Of a DNA stretch of 60,922 nucleotides, positions 25,982 to 35,131 are shown in pieces. This stretch comes from CAZTAO01 sp964611645 (GTDB lineage: Bacteria > Armatimonadota > UBA5829), in contig CAZTAO010000024.1 in the NCBI GenBank assembly GCA_964611645.1, forward strand, positions 1-60,922, written 5' to 3'. Every line of letters starts with the position of its first letter. Position 1 is the first letter of the stretch. Below the pieces are notes generated by a model. The model saw only the letters and a program-made list of their open reading frames with translations, was not told the DNA's origin and ran no database searches. Both the position numbers and the translations under genes were made by a program.

Positions 25982-27658
25982 ATGCTTCTTGGCAAATTCC
26001 TGAGTCAGACCGAGTTCAGTTCATACGAGGAGTTTCGCGAGAAATTCCGTATTATTGTGCCGGAAAACTTCAACTTCGGCTACGATGTAGTCGACGCCAT
26101 CGCGGACGAAGAACCCAACAAGCGCGCGCTGGTCTGGTGCGACACTGTTGGCAATGACCGCACATTCACATTCGCCGACATCAAAGAGTACTCCAACAGG
26201 GCCGCCAACGTGTTCAAGTCGATGGGCATAGGCAAAGGCGACGCTGTGATGCTCATACTCAACCGCAATTATCACTATTGGTTCTGTGTCGTCGCCTTGC
26301 ATAAAATCGGCGCGATATGTATCCCCGGTTCGCACCTTCTGACCTCCAAGGACCTGGTCTACCGCAACAACGCCGCGAGCGTGAAGTGCATTGTTGCCTT
26401 GAATGACGAGCGCGTGCTTAGTCATATAGACGAGGCGCAGGCTGGCTCGCCGCAGCTTGCGTGCAAGATGATCGTTGGTGGGCAGCGCACAGGTTGGACC
26501 GACCTGCAGGCCGCTCTGGAAAGCGCTTCGGGCAGCTTCCCGAGGCCGACAGGAGCCGACCTGGTCTCCAACCACGACGTTTCGCTTTTATACTTCACCA
26601 GTGGCACCACTGGAATGCCCAAGATGGTCTGGCAGGACTTTACCTATCCGCTGGGCCACATCCTGACCGCGAAGTACTGGCAGAACGTTCGCAACAACGG
26701 TCTGCACTTCACTGTGGCGGACACAGGCTGGGCGAAGGCTTCCTGGGGCAAGATCTACGGGCAGTGGATCGCCGGCAGCGCGGTTATGGCCTATGACTTT
26801 GACCGATTCCACCCCAAGCAGATGCTGGAAGTCATCGATAAGTACAATATCACCACGTTCTGCGCCCCGCCCACGGTCTTCCGGGTGCTGGTGCGAGAGA
26901 ACGTCCGAGAGCACGACCTGAGCGCGCTGGAATATTGCGCAACGGCAGGCGAACCTCTCAACCCGGATGTGTTCAACAAATGGTTGGACCTCACGGGCCA
27001 CAAGATTTATGAAGGATTCGGGCAGACCGAGACCACCGTGGCGATTGCCAACTACCCCTGGTTCGAGCCTAAGGCCGGATCGATGGGCAAGATATCCCCA
27101 GGGTATGACATCGTGCTCGTGAATGAGCACGGACAGCCCTGCGCTCCGGACGAAGAGGGCGAAGTAATCATCCGCACCGATAAGCACACCCCGGTTGGTA
27201 TGCTCGGCGGATACTACCGCGACGACGAAGGCACAGAGCGCGTCTGGCACGACGGCACCTACCACACCGGAGATATCGCCAGATATGACAAAGACGGCTA
27301 TTACTGGTATGTCAGCCGGGCGGACGACGTCATCAAGAGTTCCGGCTACCGCATCGGGCCTTTCGAGGTTGAGAGCGCGCTGCTGGAGCATGTGGCGGTG
27401 TTGGAATGTGCCATCACGGGAATCCCCGATGACGCCCGTGGGCAGATAGTAAAGGCCCACATAGTGCTGGCAGAGGGCTTCGTTGCCGGCGAGGAACTGG
27501 TTGTGGAATTGCAGGAGCACGTCCGCGCCATAACCGCTCCCTACAAGTACCCCAGAGCAATAGAGTTTGTCACCGAGCTTCCGCGAACCATCAGCGGCAA
27601 AGTGAAGCGCCACGTGCTCCGCGATGCCGACCATCAGAAGTCCGCGGAGGCAAAATAG
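25982..27658 (+). CDS. AMP-forming acyl-CoA synthetase (acetyl/medium-chain type)
   Basis: The 558-residue enzyme activates a carboxylic acid to its CoA ester through an acyl-AMP. Motifs are the P-loop LLYFTSGTTGMPKMV (family YTSGTTGxPK), GFGQTETT (A5-type), YHTGDIARYDKDGYYWYVSR and the C-terminal RTISGKVKRHVLR with its catalytic lysine (family SGKIxR). Overall layout resembles the short/medium-chain acyl-CoA ligases (AcsM or MACS). The ATG at 25982 follows AGGTGAT; an ATG at 25976 is equally in frame. It starts a three-gene operon with a U32 peptidase and an aldo/keto reductase. The frame to 25817 upstream covers the promoter and is not coding. Confidence 0.88.
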   Translation: MLLGKFLSQTEFSSYEEFREKFRIIVPENFNFGYDVVDAIADEEPNKRALVWCDTVGNDRTFTFADIKEYSNRAANVFKSMGIGKGDAVMLILNRNYHYWFCVVALHKIGAICIPGSHLLTSKDLVYRNNAASVKCIVALNDERVLSHIDEAQAGSPQLACKMIVGGQRTGWTDLQAALESASGSFPRPTGADLVSNHDVSLLYFTSGTTGMPKMVWQDFTYPLGHILTAKYWQNVRNNGLHFTVADTGWAKASWGKIYGQWIAGSAVMAYDFDRFHPKQMLEVIDKYNITTFCAPPTVFRVLVRENVREHDLSALEYCATAGEPLNPDVFNKWLDLTGHKIYEGFGQTETTVAIANYPWFEPKAGSMGKISPGYDIVLVNEHGQPCAPDEEGEVIIRTDKHTPVGMLGGYYRDDEGTERVWHDGTYHTGDIARYDKDGYYWYVSRADDVIKSSGYRIGPFEVESALLEHVAVLECAITGIPDDARGQIVKAHIVLAEGFVAGEELVVELQEHVRAITAPYKYPRAIEFVTELPRTISGKVKRHVLRDADHQKSAEAK

Positions 27659-27676
27659 GTGGCAAGGAGGTAGTTC

Positions 27677-29512
27677 TTGTCGCTCCTTGCCCAGAATCAG
27701 ACGGAGCTTCTAGCGCCGGCAAAAGACTATGAGTGCGGCGTCGCAGCCATCGACTGCGGCGCCGACGCTGTGTACATTGGCGCGCCCAAGTTCGGCGCGC
27801 GTGAAGCTGCCGGCAACAGCCTCGAAGACATCACGGCTCTCGTTCACCACGCGCACAAGTTCCGAGCGCGAGTGTATGCGGCAGTCAATACCATCCTGCG
27901 CAACGATGAGCTTCCCGATGCCGTCCGAACCATGGACGAGCTTTACGACGCGGGTGTCGATGCCGTTATCATCCAGGACGCGGGCCTGTTGGAATCGGGT
28001 ATCCCGCCGCTCCCACTCATCGCCAGCACCCAGATGCATAACGACAGCCCAGAGAGGGTCGCGTTCCTTGAGCAGGTGGGCTTTGAGCGGGCTATATTGG
28101 CTCGTGAGTTGGACCTGCAGCAGATACGAGCGATTCACCAGGCTGCTCCGAAGATAGAGCTTGAGTGCTTCATCCACGGCGCTCTGTGCGCGTGCTACAG
28201 CGGCCAATGCTACCTGAGCTATGCCATGGGCGGCAGAAGCGGCAACCGGGGCCAATGCGCCCAACCTTGCCGCAGGCAGTATGACGTGTTCGACGCCGCA
28301 GGCAAACCCATCCTGATCGGCAAACACCCGTTGTCTCTGCGAGACCTCAACCTGTCGGACCACCTGGGAGATCTGCTGGACGCGGGTGTGCGCTCTTTCA
28401 AGATCGAAGGGCGTCTCAAGGACAAGGCTTACGTGAGCAATGCAGTGGCCCACCACCGGAGCTTGTTGGATGCTCAGATCAGCCAGCGAGGGCTTTGCAG
28501 GAGTTCTTCGGGTGTAAGTGTGCCCGGATTCGTCCCCGATCCCTCCAAGACCCTTAACAGAGGCTTCACCAGCTACTTTGTCACCGGCAAGCGCAACAAG
28601 GTGGGCTCCATCGATAGCCCGAAGATGGTCGGCGAGCGCGTTGGCGTCGTGAAGTCAGTCAGCGCGGGTGGGGTGGTGCTGGACGTTCCGGTGAAGCTTA
28701 CAGCGGGCGACGGGATATGTTTCTTCGACGCAGTTGGCAGGCTTCGTGGTACGGTGATAAACAAGGCCAATGTCGGCACGTTTCTGCCAGACAAGCCCGC
28801 GGGCATTCGCGAGGGGACCGTCATCTACCGCAACCATGACCAGCAGTTCCTGAGCCAGTTGGAGAAGAGCATCCCGCGTCGCAAGATAGGGGTGCAGTTC
28901 CGACTCACCGAGACTGCAGTCGGCCTTGCTCTTCGCGCGACTGATGAAGACGGCGTGCAAGCCAGCTTCGAGATGCCCATTGCCAAGACCCCTGCGAACA
29001 AGCCTGAGCAGGCCTTGGAAAACATCCGCAAGCAGTTGTCCAAGACCGGAGACTCCGACTTCGCTTGCAGCGAGGTTGAGATCGGGCTGTCCGAGCCGCT
29101 GTTCATACCCATGTCCGATCTCAACGCCCTGCGGCGCGGCGCTGTCGATAACCTGGCTATCGAGCGGGGGCGTAAACGCCCCACGCATCGTGGCGGCGTC
29201 CTCAAGAACGATGTGCCTTACCCTGTGAAAGACCTGGACTACCGCGCCAACGTCCTCAATTCACAGGCTGAGGCCTTCTACCGGAGGCACGGCGTCGAGC
29301 GGATCGAGCCGGCGGCGGAGACCGGACTGGATATGAGTGGCAGGCCGCTGATGCGAAACCGGTATTGTGTACGATTTGAGCTTGGGCTATGTGCCGGAAG
29401 CCGCAAAGGCGCCGACGCCGAGCCGCTCTATCTGGTCGACGAGAACCGCGCCAAGCTGGAACTGCGCTTCAACTGCCGCAAGTGCGAGATGGAAGTCCGC
29501 AGCGGAGGATAG
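27677..29512 (+). CDS. U32 family peptidase / RlhA-like protein
   Basis: The 611-residue protein carries the U32 fold. N-terminal ELLAPAKDYECGVAAIDCGADAVYIG-type sequence is followed by the family signature EC.IHGALCACYSGQCYLS. After that come the cysteines GQCAQPCRRQY and the GVRSFKIEGR block near residue 240. The C-terminal 300 residues include a DUF3656-like region and a cysteine pair near the end (FNCRKC). U32 proteins are now known as collagenase-like proteases or, in RlhA and TrhP, as 23S/tRNA hydroxylases with Fe-S clusters. Which applies here cannot be told. TTG is used as start with an AAGGAGGT site. It begins 18 bp after the ligase. Confidence 0.85.
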   Translation: MSLLAQNQTELLAPAKDYECGVAAIDCGADAVYIGAPKFGAREAAGNSLEDITALVHHAHKFRARVYAAVNTILRNDELPDAVRTMDELYDAGVDAVIIQDAGLLESGIPPLPLIASTQMHNDSPERVAFLEQVGFERAILARELDLQQIRAIHQAAPKIELECFIHGALCACYSGQCYLSYAMGGRSGNRGQCAQPCRRQYDVFDAAGKPILIGKHPLSLRDLNLSDHLGDLLDAGVRSFKIEGRLKDKAYVSNAVAHHRSLLDAQISQRGLCRSSSGVSVPGFVPDPSKTLNRGFTSYFVTGKRNKVGSIDSPKMVGERVGVVKSVSAGGVVLDVPVKLTAGDGICFFDAVGRLRGTVINKANVGTFLPDKPAGIREGTVIYRNHDQQFLSQLEKSIPRRKIGVQFRLTETAVGLALRATDEDGVQASFEMPIAKTPANKPEQALENIRKQLSKTGDSDFACSEVEIGLSEPLFIPMSDLNALRRGAVDNLAIERGRKRPTHRGGVLKNDVPYPVKDLDYRANVLNSQAEAFYRRHGVERIEPAAETGLDMSGRPLMRNRYCVRFELGLCAGSRKGADAEPLYLVDENRAKLELRFNCRKCEMEVRSGG

Positions 29513-29513
29513 T

Positions 29514-30569
29514 ATGGAATACAGACGACTCGCCGGAACAGATATGGACCTTGGCGTGATTGGCATTGGGACCGAGCACATGCACGCGCTGATCGGTGAC
29601 GAGGTTAAGGCGGTTATCGACCGGGCAGTGGAGACAGGTGTCAATTTCCTTGACCTCATCGCCTGGAGTCCGGAGCTTCGGGACAACCTCGGGGCAGCCC
29701 TCAAAGACAGGCGTGACAAGTTCTTTCTCGCCGGCCACCTCGGCCTTGCCCAGACAGACGGCCAATATCGCCGCTCCCGCGATCTCAGGGAATCCGAGGA
29801 GCTGTTCAACGATCTGCTGGCAAGACTTGGCATTGACTACGTGGATGTCCTGCACATCATCCATGTGGACGAGATCAGCGAGTGGCAAGCGGACAGCGCA
29901 CCGGGCGGGTTCGTCGACCTGGCGTTGAGGCTGCGAAACCATGGCAAAGCCAAACACATCGGGATGAGCGGGCACAAGCCGGAAGCTGCGAAATACGCGG
30001 TGGAATCTGGGCTTGTGGACGTGATAATGCACCCGGTCCACGTGTTGTGGGACTGTGAACCCGGCAGGAGCGAGTTGTTTCACTGGTTGCAGGGCAGGGG
30101 AACCGGGCTGATCGCGATGAAGCCTTACGCGGGTGGGGCGTTTTTCAAGGAGCGTGAGAGTGTCACGCCGACAAAGTGCATCAGCTATACCCTGGCGCAA
30201 CCGGGTGTGGCGACGATTGCCGTGGGAGTGCGGAGTGTAGCCGAGTTGGACGCCGCGTTGGCCTACCTGAGGGCCTCGGACGAAGACAAGAGGTTCGACG
30301 ATCTGCTGAAGTCCGACGGGCAGGAACCCTCCGGCAGGTGCACCTACTGCAACCACTGCCTGCCGTGCGCTTCCCGCATAGATATCCCGCAGGTCAATCG
30401 GCTCCTGGCATCCTCGAGGCTGGGAATGACGGACATCCTCGCGCGGGAATACGATGCTCTCACTGTCAAAGCCTCCGCGTGCATCGAGTGTCGGAACTGC
30501 GAGCGCAGGTGCCCGTTCGATGTGAAAGTAATGGCCGCAATGCGCGAAGCCGTGGCGGCATTTGAATAG
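29514..30569 (+). CDS. Aldo/keto reductase with C-terminal 4Fe-4S ferredoxin domain
   Basis: The 351-residue protein has an AKR barrel (about 1-270; MEYRRLAGTDMDLGVIGIG at the N-terminus and VDVLHIIHVDE). A ferredoxin tail follows with CTYCNHCLPC and CIECRNCERRCP, eight cysteines that suit two 4Fe-4S clusters. This class is common in anaerobes and is thought to be an electron-transfer reductase. The ATG follows the U32 stop after one base and has a GGAGG site inside the preceding gene's end. The longer frame to 29367 is not needed. The substrate is unknown. Confidence 0.85.
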   Translation: MEYRRLAGTDMDLGVIGIGTEHMHALIGDEVKAVIDRAVETGVNFLDLIAWSPELRDNLGAALKDRRDKFFLAGHLGLAQTDGQYRRSRDLRESEELFNDLLARLGIDYVDVLHIIHVDEISEWQADSAPGGFVDLALRLRNHGKAKHIGMSGHKPEAAKYAVESGLVDVIMHPVHVLWDCEPGRSELFHWLQGRGTGLIAMKPYAGGAFFKERESVTPTKCISYTLAQPGVATIAVGVRSVAELDAALAYLRASDEDKRFDDLLKSDGQEPSGRCTYCNHCLPCASRIDIPQVNRLLASSRLGMTDILAREYDALTVKASACIECRNCERRCPFDVKVMAAMREAVAAFE

Positions 30570-30584
30570 CCCGCAAGTCGAGTT

Positions 30585-30659
30585 ACTCCCTCTCCCCGGT
30601 CTCTCGGGGAGAGGGCTGGGGTGAGGGGTACGCACTACCCCGGCGATTAGGGTACTCAC
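30585..30659. repeat. G/C-rich palindromic repeat, copy at 30.6 kb
   Basis: CCCTCTCCCC and GGGGAGAGGG form a hairpin. A shared tail GGGGTACGCACTA...GGTACTCAC follows, which also ends the 53.5 kb copy. It lies directly after the reductase gene, before the purA promoter. Confidence 0.75.
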
Positions 30660-30684
30660 GAGTGCCAGACAGACACCTTCAAGT

Positions 30685-30713
30685 TTGACAGAACCCTCCC
30701 ATTTTGATAACCT
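30685..30713 (+). promoter_or_regulatory. Promoter of purA
   Basis: TTGACA (30685-30690), 17 bases, TAACCT (30708-30713) with an extended TG (30705-30706). The purA start is 48 bp further on. Confidence 0.55.
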
Positions 30714-30760
30714 TGTGAGGTTGTCTCCGCTTATTTGGGCGGCAAAAAGGAGTTCTCGAA

Positions 30761-32053
30761 ATGTCGAAAGTAGTGGTTGTCGGCCTGCAGTGGGGGGATG
30801 AAGCCAAGGGTAAAGTGGTGGATTTCCTGGCCCCGGGCGCTGACTATGTTGTCAGGTTCAATGGTGGTAATAACGCCGGGCACACGGTTGTCCACGGCGA
30901 GAAAATATACAAGTTCCATATCGTCCCGGTTGGAGTTCTCAACCCGGGCGTTACTGCCGTCATCACCGACGGTGTTGTGGTGGACCCGGTTGTGCTGGTG
31001 GACGAGATAGAGGGCCTCAAGGCGAAGGGCATCGATGCCGGCCGTATCAAGCTCAGCGGCAACGCCCACGTCATAATGCCCTGGCACAAGGTCCTGGATC
31101 AGCTTGAAGAGCAGTGCAAAGCCGGCGCCAAGATCGGCACAACCGGCAGGGGCATAGGGCCATGTTACGCGGACAAAATGTCGCGCACGGGCATCAGGAT
31201 CGACGAACTGATCGACACCGAGCGCTTCAAAGAGCGACTGCGCGGGTCCTTGGCCCAGAAGAATCTGATCATCGAGCGAGTCTACGGCGGCGATCCTCTT
31301 GATTTCGACGCCATCTACGAAGAGTATTCCGCTGCCGCCAAGGTCATTGCGCCGCTGGTGTGCGAGACGTCGGGCATTCTTTTTGACGCCGCGAAGTCAG
31401 GGGCCAATCTGCTGTTTGAAGGCGCACACGGTTCTCTGCTGGACATCGATCACGGCAGCTACCCGTTTGCCACCAGTTCTCACAGCGTTTCAGGCGGAGC
31501 CTGCATAGGCACAGGCGTAGGCCCGACCATGATAGACCGGGTCATCGGTATTGCCAAAGCATATACCACGCGGGTGGGATCGGGCGCTTGCCCGACTGAG
31601 CTTGAGGACGAGATAGGCGAACGCATCCGCGAGCGCGGCAAGGAATATGGAACAACGACCGGTCGGCCCCGCAGATGCGGCTGGTTCGATTCGGTGGCTA
31701 CAAGATACTCATGCCGCATAAACGGCGTGACCTGCGTCGCCGTAACTCTGCTGGATGTGCTATCGGGAATCGACACCCTGAAGATATGCACCCACTACGA
31801 GATAAACGGTGAAACAGTGCGCGATTTCCCCAACTACTGGGCGCGCCTGGATGCTGCTGTTCCGGTGTACGAAGAGATGCCGGGATGGCACGAGGACCTC
31901 ACGGGCGTGACGTCGTACGAGCAGTTGCCGGACAATGCCAAGGCTTACCTGAAGAGGCTGGAAGAGCTGATCGAAGCTCCGGTCTGCATGGCCAGCGTAG
32001 GCAGACGCCGCGACCAGTCCATTGTTCTCGATGAGAAGATGTTGAGGATGTAG
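30761..32053 (+). CDS. purA: Adenylosuccinate synthetase
   Basis: The 430-residue enzyme joins IMP and aspartate with GTP in AMP synthesis. It has GLQWGDEAKGKVVDFL (GTP loop, about residues 8-23), NNAGHTV (IMP site), GTTGRGIGPCYADK and the C-terminal GTPase motif. Length and all family blocks are complete. The ATG follows an AGGAG site. It is a single-gene unit between a repeat and the convergent nuclease gene. Confidence 0.97.
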   Translation: MSKVVVVGLQWGDEAKGKVVDFLAPGADYVVRFNGGNNAGHTVVHGEKIYKFHIVPVGVLNPGVTAVITDGVVVDPVVLVDEIEGLKAKGIDAGRIKLSGNAHVIMPWHKVLDQLEEQCKAGAKIGTTGRGIGPCYADKMSRTGIRIDELIDTERFKERLRGSLAQKNLIIERVYGGDPLDFDAIYEEYSAAAKVIAPLVCETSGILFDAAKSGANLLFEGAHGSLLDIDHGSYPFATSSHSVSGGACIGTGVGPTMIDRVIGIAKAYTTRVGSGACPTELEDEIGERIRERGKEYGTTTGRPRRCGWFDSVATRYSCRINGVTCVAVTLLDVLSGIDTLKICTHYEINGETVRDFPNYWARLDAAVPVYEEMPGWHEDLTGVTSYEQLPDNAKAYLKRLEELIEAPVCMASVGRRRDQSIVLDEKMLRM

Positions 32054-32063
32054 GACCAGGCGT

Positions 32064-32130
32064 TGTAGCCGCTGGCGTTGACTGCGGCCGCCTCGCTTTG
32101 GGGATTGGCCGCGCTCACCACGCGGCTACA
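32064..32130. terminator. Inverted repeat between convergent genes purA and YqgF-like
   Basis: TGTAGCCGC (32064-32072) and GCGGCTACA (32122-32130) can pair over a GC-rich centre holding GCGGCCGC. No T tract is seen. The right arm enters the 3' end of the minus-strand gene. It may end both transcripts or be another dispersed repeat. Confidence 0.35.
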
Positions 32131-32542
32131 GCGCTTTAAGATACCTTCGGGCGAGCAGGATGGCTACGTAGTCGTCGTAGGGGACTTGGGGCGTCTGCAT
32201 CGATCTGGGGATAAGCCTGCGCATGCCACTTGGTGGATTTTCCTCGAAGTAGAGCTTTCTGGCCGCGAGGGTGGTCGCGTACTCATCGACTACGCGTATG
32301 GGCGCTGATGTGGCGAGCTTCAGCTCTTCAAGAACATCCTCGTGCCGCGTGCCATTTCCTATGACCACAACATCGGGCGCGTGTTGGCTGGTGAGGCGGG
32401 TGATGGTCTCGGAGAGCGCTTCCCGCTCGACCACAGCCCTGTAGACCGTCTGGAACTCTTCATGTCCCGGCGTCCCTGATACCAGCGCCACCCCGCACTT
32501 CGCGCTTCCCGGGTCGATTGCCAGAACCAGGGTCTTTGCCAT
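32126..32542 (-). CDS. YqgF/RuvX- or RuvC-like RNase H-fold nuclease
   Basis: The 138-residue protein has an RNase H-type start (TLVLAIDPGSAKCGVAL, with catalytic Asp), DVVVIGNGTRHEDV and an acidic pair near the end (PYDDYVAILLARRYL). The layout fits the YqgF/RuvX family of pre-16S rRNA nucleases or a RuvC-like resolvase. The exact assignment is uncertain. It begins 9 bp after the DUF3084 gene and is the last gene of the LPS-export operon. Confidence 0.7.
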   Translation of the reverse strand: MAKTLVLAIDPGSAKCGVALVSGTPGHEEFQTVYRAVVEREALSETITRLTSQHAPDVVVIGNGTRHEDVLEELKLATSAPIRVVDEYATTLAARKLYFEENPPSGMRRLIPRSMQTPQVPYDDYVAILLARRYLKAL

Positions 32543-32551
32543 AGCTTTGCC

Positions 32552-33982
32552 CTATTCCGACTTCAGTGGGACGATCTTGAAGCGCATGTTGTTCATGTTG
32601 AGGGAATCGGCTGCGTATATGTCATTGGCCGCATACACCTCGACCTTCGCCTGCCCCTGGACGTTGCGTATCTCCTCGGTTACCGCGATGAGCGCATCAA
32701 CCTGCTGAGCTGCGTTGACCCCCACCTGAGGCAGCGCCCCGGGATTGGCTATCGGGACCACGCCTGCGTTGAGGGCGGATGCGGTCACTCCGTGGCTCGG
32801 GTCTTGGAGGAAACCGGTCAGCCAAAGGAGCACGCGCCCTTCAGAGCCTTTTCCGTCAGCCACGCCGATAGATATTCGCTGGCCCTTGCTGAAGACCAGG
32901 CCGTTTGTATAGAACTTCATCTCAACAGGGACCTGCTCGCCCTCCACGGAGTTGCTGGCGCACAACACCTGCACAAGGACCGGTACCCCACGATAGGCGC
33001 TGCGTCCGATGAGGTCTTGTGCTGCGTCCAGGCACTCCTTCTCGTCCGTGTTGGTGATGCGCAGTTCACCACTGTCAAGCTGGCGATAGACTAGGTTCAC
33101 AGCACGGCCGTTCTTGCCCGGGCTTGCTCCCTGTGTCTCGGCCCTCGCCCCTGCCTTAGTCAGAAGAGAGTAGAGGCTTGCCCGTATGATGAAAGACGAC
33201 TCCCTTGGCGATATCACAGCTCGCGCAATCTCATCCCCTTGCCTGAATGTTACCTTCTGGCTTCGCATTTGCCTCTCGAAGTCCAGGTTCTGCTTGCCGA
33301 GCGTGACGATCCGCGCCTGTTGTTCTATCATAGTCTTTTCGTTCGCGTCGACCAGCTTCTGGATGTCCAGGGCACGACCCTGCGCGTCCACCAAACGCTC
33401 GTTGGCATCTGCCAGGCGTTGTTTGGCTTCCGCGAGGATCTTGTTCAGGCGGGCCAGTCGCTGGACCTGGGCAGCGTTCCTCAGTTGGATGAATCCGAGG
33501 CTGATCTTGCTGGCCGCTATAGACTCGCGGAGTTGAGCTACTTGCTTCTGGGCGGTGTCTCTGGCTGCTCTGGCAATGGCGGCTTCTCGACGCGCGGCAT
33601 CGGCCTTTGCCTTTGCCGCTTTGAACTCAACCTGCACACGCGCCAGTTCGGCCTTCATCTCAATGCCTTCGGCGGAGAGTGTTCGGATGTTTCGCTCGAG
33701 CTCGGTGTTGGACTTGGTGAGGCTGTCGTTGAGGTGGACGATGCGTTCGCCTTGGGTGAAGACGCGGCGGAACTGGGAGTTGACTGTTATCAGGGTAAAG
33801 AGGGCGAGGGTGGAGATGATCATACCGGTGATTGTGGTGATGACTATGGCTGTGTACTTGGGGCGGAGGCCGAAGAGCGTGAGGCGCTTCTTGCCCATAC
33901 GCCTGCCGAGGATATCGCCGAAGTAGGCGATGAACCCCGAAACCAGGATAAGCATAACGACGAAGAGTATGGTGTAGGTCAC
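32552..33982 (-). CDS. DUF3084 membrane protein with long coiled coil
   Basis: The 476-residue protein has two N-terminal hydrophobic helices (about 1-20 and 42-66). A long charged coiled coil follows (about 80-270, with repeated LxxAxxxLxxA spacing and many Q, K, A and E). A globular C-terminal region of DUF3084 type finishes it. The start is the GTG at 33982, whose GTGA overlaps the LptF/G stop by four bases. The upstream frame to 34108 is inside that gene. It is anchored in the inner membrane with the coiled coil facing one side. DUF3084 has no settled function. Its overlap with the LptF/G gene suggests a part in envelope transport (inference). Confidence 0.8.
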   Translation of the reverse strand: MTYTILFVVMLILVSGFIAYFGDILGRRMGKKRLTLFGLRPKYTAIVITTITGMIISTLALFTLITVNSQFRRVFTQGERIVHLNDSLTKSNTELERNIRTLSAEGIEMKAELARVQVEFKAAKAKADAARREAAIARAARDTAQKQVAQLRESIAASKISLGFIQLRNAAQVQRLARLNKILAEAKQRLADANERLVDAQGRALDIQKLVDANEKTMIEQQARIVTLGKQNLDFERQMRSQKVTFRQGDEIARAVISPRESSFIIRASLYSLLTKAGARAETQGASPGKNGRAVNLVYRQLDSGELRITNTDEKECLDAAQDLIGRSAYRGVPVLVQVLCASNSVEGEQVPVEMKFYTNGLVFSKGQRISIGVADGKGSEGRVLLWLTGFLQDPSHGVTASALNAGVVPIANPGALPQVGVNAAQQVDALIAVTEEIRNVQGQAKVEVYAANDIYAADSLNMNNMRFKIVPLKSE

Positions 33983-35124
33983 TTCGCAGCCCTCCTCAGA
34001 AGAAGTATGGCCGCTGCCACGCCCAACACGTCCGCCATGAATGCGCCTATGATCGGGTCGATATTCCCCGCGATTGCCAGTGAAGTGGAGTAGTTCCAGA
34101 CCATCCAATACATGAAGATCAGGAACACACTAAGCCCAAGGCCGACCGACGAGGAGCTCCGCTGCCTGCGGATGCCCATTGGCGCGGCCAGCATTGCAAA
34201 AATCAGGCTCGACAGCGGCACCGCGAGCTTGTTCCACTTCGCCACCTCAACCTGCCGTACCTCTTCCGGCTTTCTGTCGGGGTTTCTCTTTAGCTCCGAC
34301 ACCAGCGTGATGAGCTGCCGGAAGCTAAGCTGGTCCGCATTTCTCAGGTCCGTAATCTTCTGGGATATCAGTATGTCTTCCGGCTTCTTCTGCATCTCGA
34401 ATGGGTGGGCGTTGGTTTCGTGGAATTCAAGTATGGCTTCACGCGACTCGGAAGCTGTGCCGTGCTCGTTGCCAAGCACCTGCACAAACCCATCGTAGAG
34501 TTTCCATTCGTAGGGTTTCTTCTTGTCCGTCAGGCCCGACCACTGCGCGCGTTTGCCGTAGAGCATCATCGATGGCTTGTCTCCAACGAACTGCACGATG
34601 GTGACTCTTCTGAGATCGCCGGTCACGGGGTCGACTCCTCCCGCGACGCGTATCTGGGAGTTTGTCCCATTGTCGTAGATGGAGAAAGGCTGGTCGGTCG
34701 GGAGCGTCTTCTTGAGGACAACCGCCTGGAGATAGTTGTTCCTGGCGCTCGACCACGGCGCAACGTACTCTGTAAGAACAAGGGTGAACATACTCACCAG
34801 CGCCCCGAATATGGTGATCGGAAGCGCGATCCTGTAGAGGCTGACACCACCTGCAAAGAGCGCCACTACCTCGCTGTCGCCGGACAATCGCGTCATCCCC
34901 AGAAGAACCGCGAGCAGGGTGGACATAGGCAGGGTGTAGACGATTATAGGCGGCAGATACAGCAGGACCAACTGCGCGACGATGAGAATGGGCATTCCGT
35001 CCATTAGCCATCGGGTCAGGTTGAGCAGGTATGTTCCCGCGAAAAACACGGAGCTGAACGCGGTCACTCCGAACAGGAACGGCCCTATAAGTTCGCGCAC
35101 AATCTGTCTGTCCAGCAGTCTCAA
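33979..35124 (-). CDS. LPS export permease, LptF/LptG (YjgP/YjgQ) family
   Basis: The 381-residue protein has the six-helix YjgP/YjgQ plan, with three transmembrane helices before and three after a large periplasmic domain (about 130-280). Family blocks are LLDRQIVRELIGPFLFG at the start and VVALFAGGVSLYRI. The C-terminal part reads KWNKLAVPLSSLIFAMLAAPMG. It pairs with LptB to extract lipopolysaccharide from the inner membrane. Only one LptF/G-type gene is present here, so either the partner lies elsewhere or this one forms a homodimer. It overlaps the next gene (GTGA). Confidence 0.9.
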   Translation of the reverse strand: MRLLDRQIVRELIGPFLFGVTAFSSVFFAGTYLLNLTRWLMDGMPILIVAQLVLLYLPPIIVYTLPMSTLLAVLLGMTRLSGDSEVVALFAGGVSLYRIALPITIFGALVSMFTLVLTEYVAPWSSARNNYLQAVVLKKTLPTDQPFSIYDNGTNSQIRVAGGVDPVTGDLRRVTIVQFVGDKPSMMLYGKRAQWSGLTDKKKPYEWKLYDGFVQVLGNEHGTASESREAILEFHETNAHPFEMQKKPEDILISQKITDLRNADQLSFRQLITLVSELKRNPDRKPEEVRQVEVAKWNKLAVPLSSLIFAMLAAPMGIRRQRSSSSVGLGLSVFLIFMYWMVWNYSTSLAIAGNIDPIIGAFMADVLGVAAAILLLRRAAK

Positions 35125-35131
35125 CGTATCC

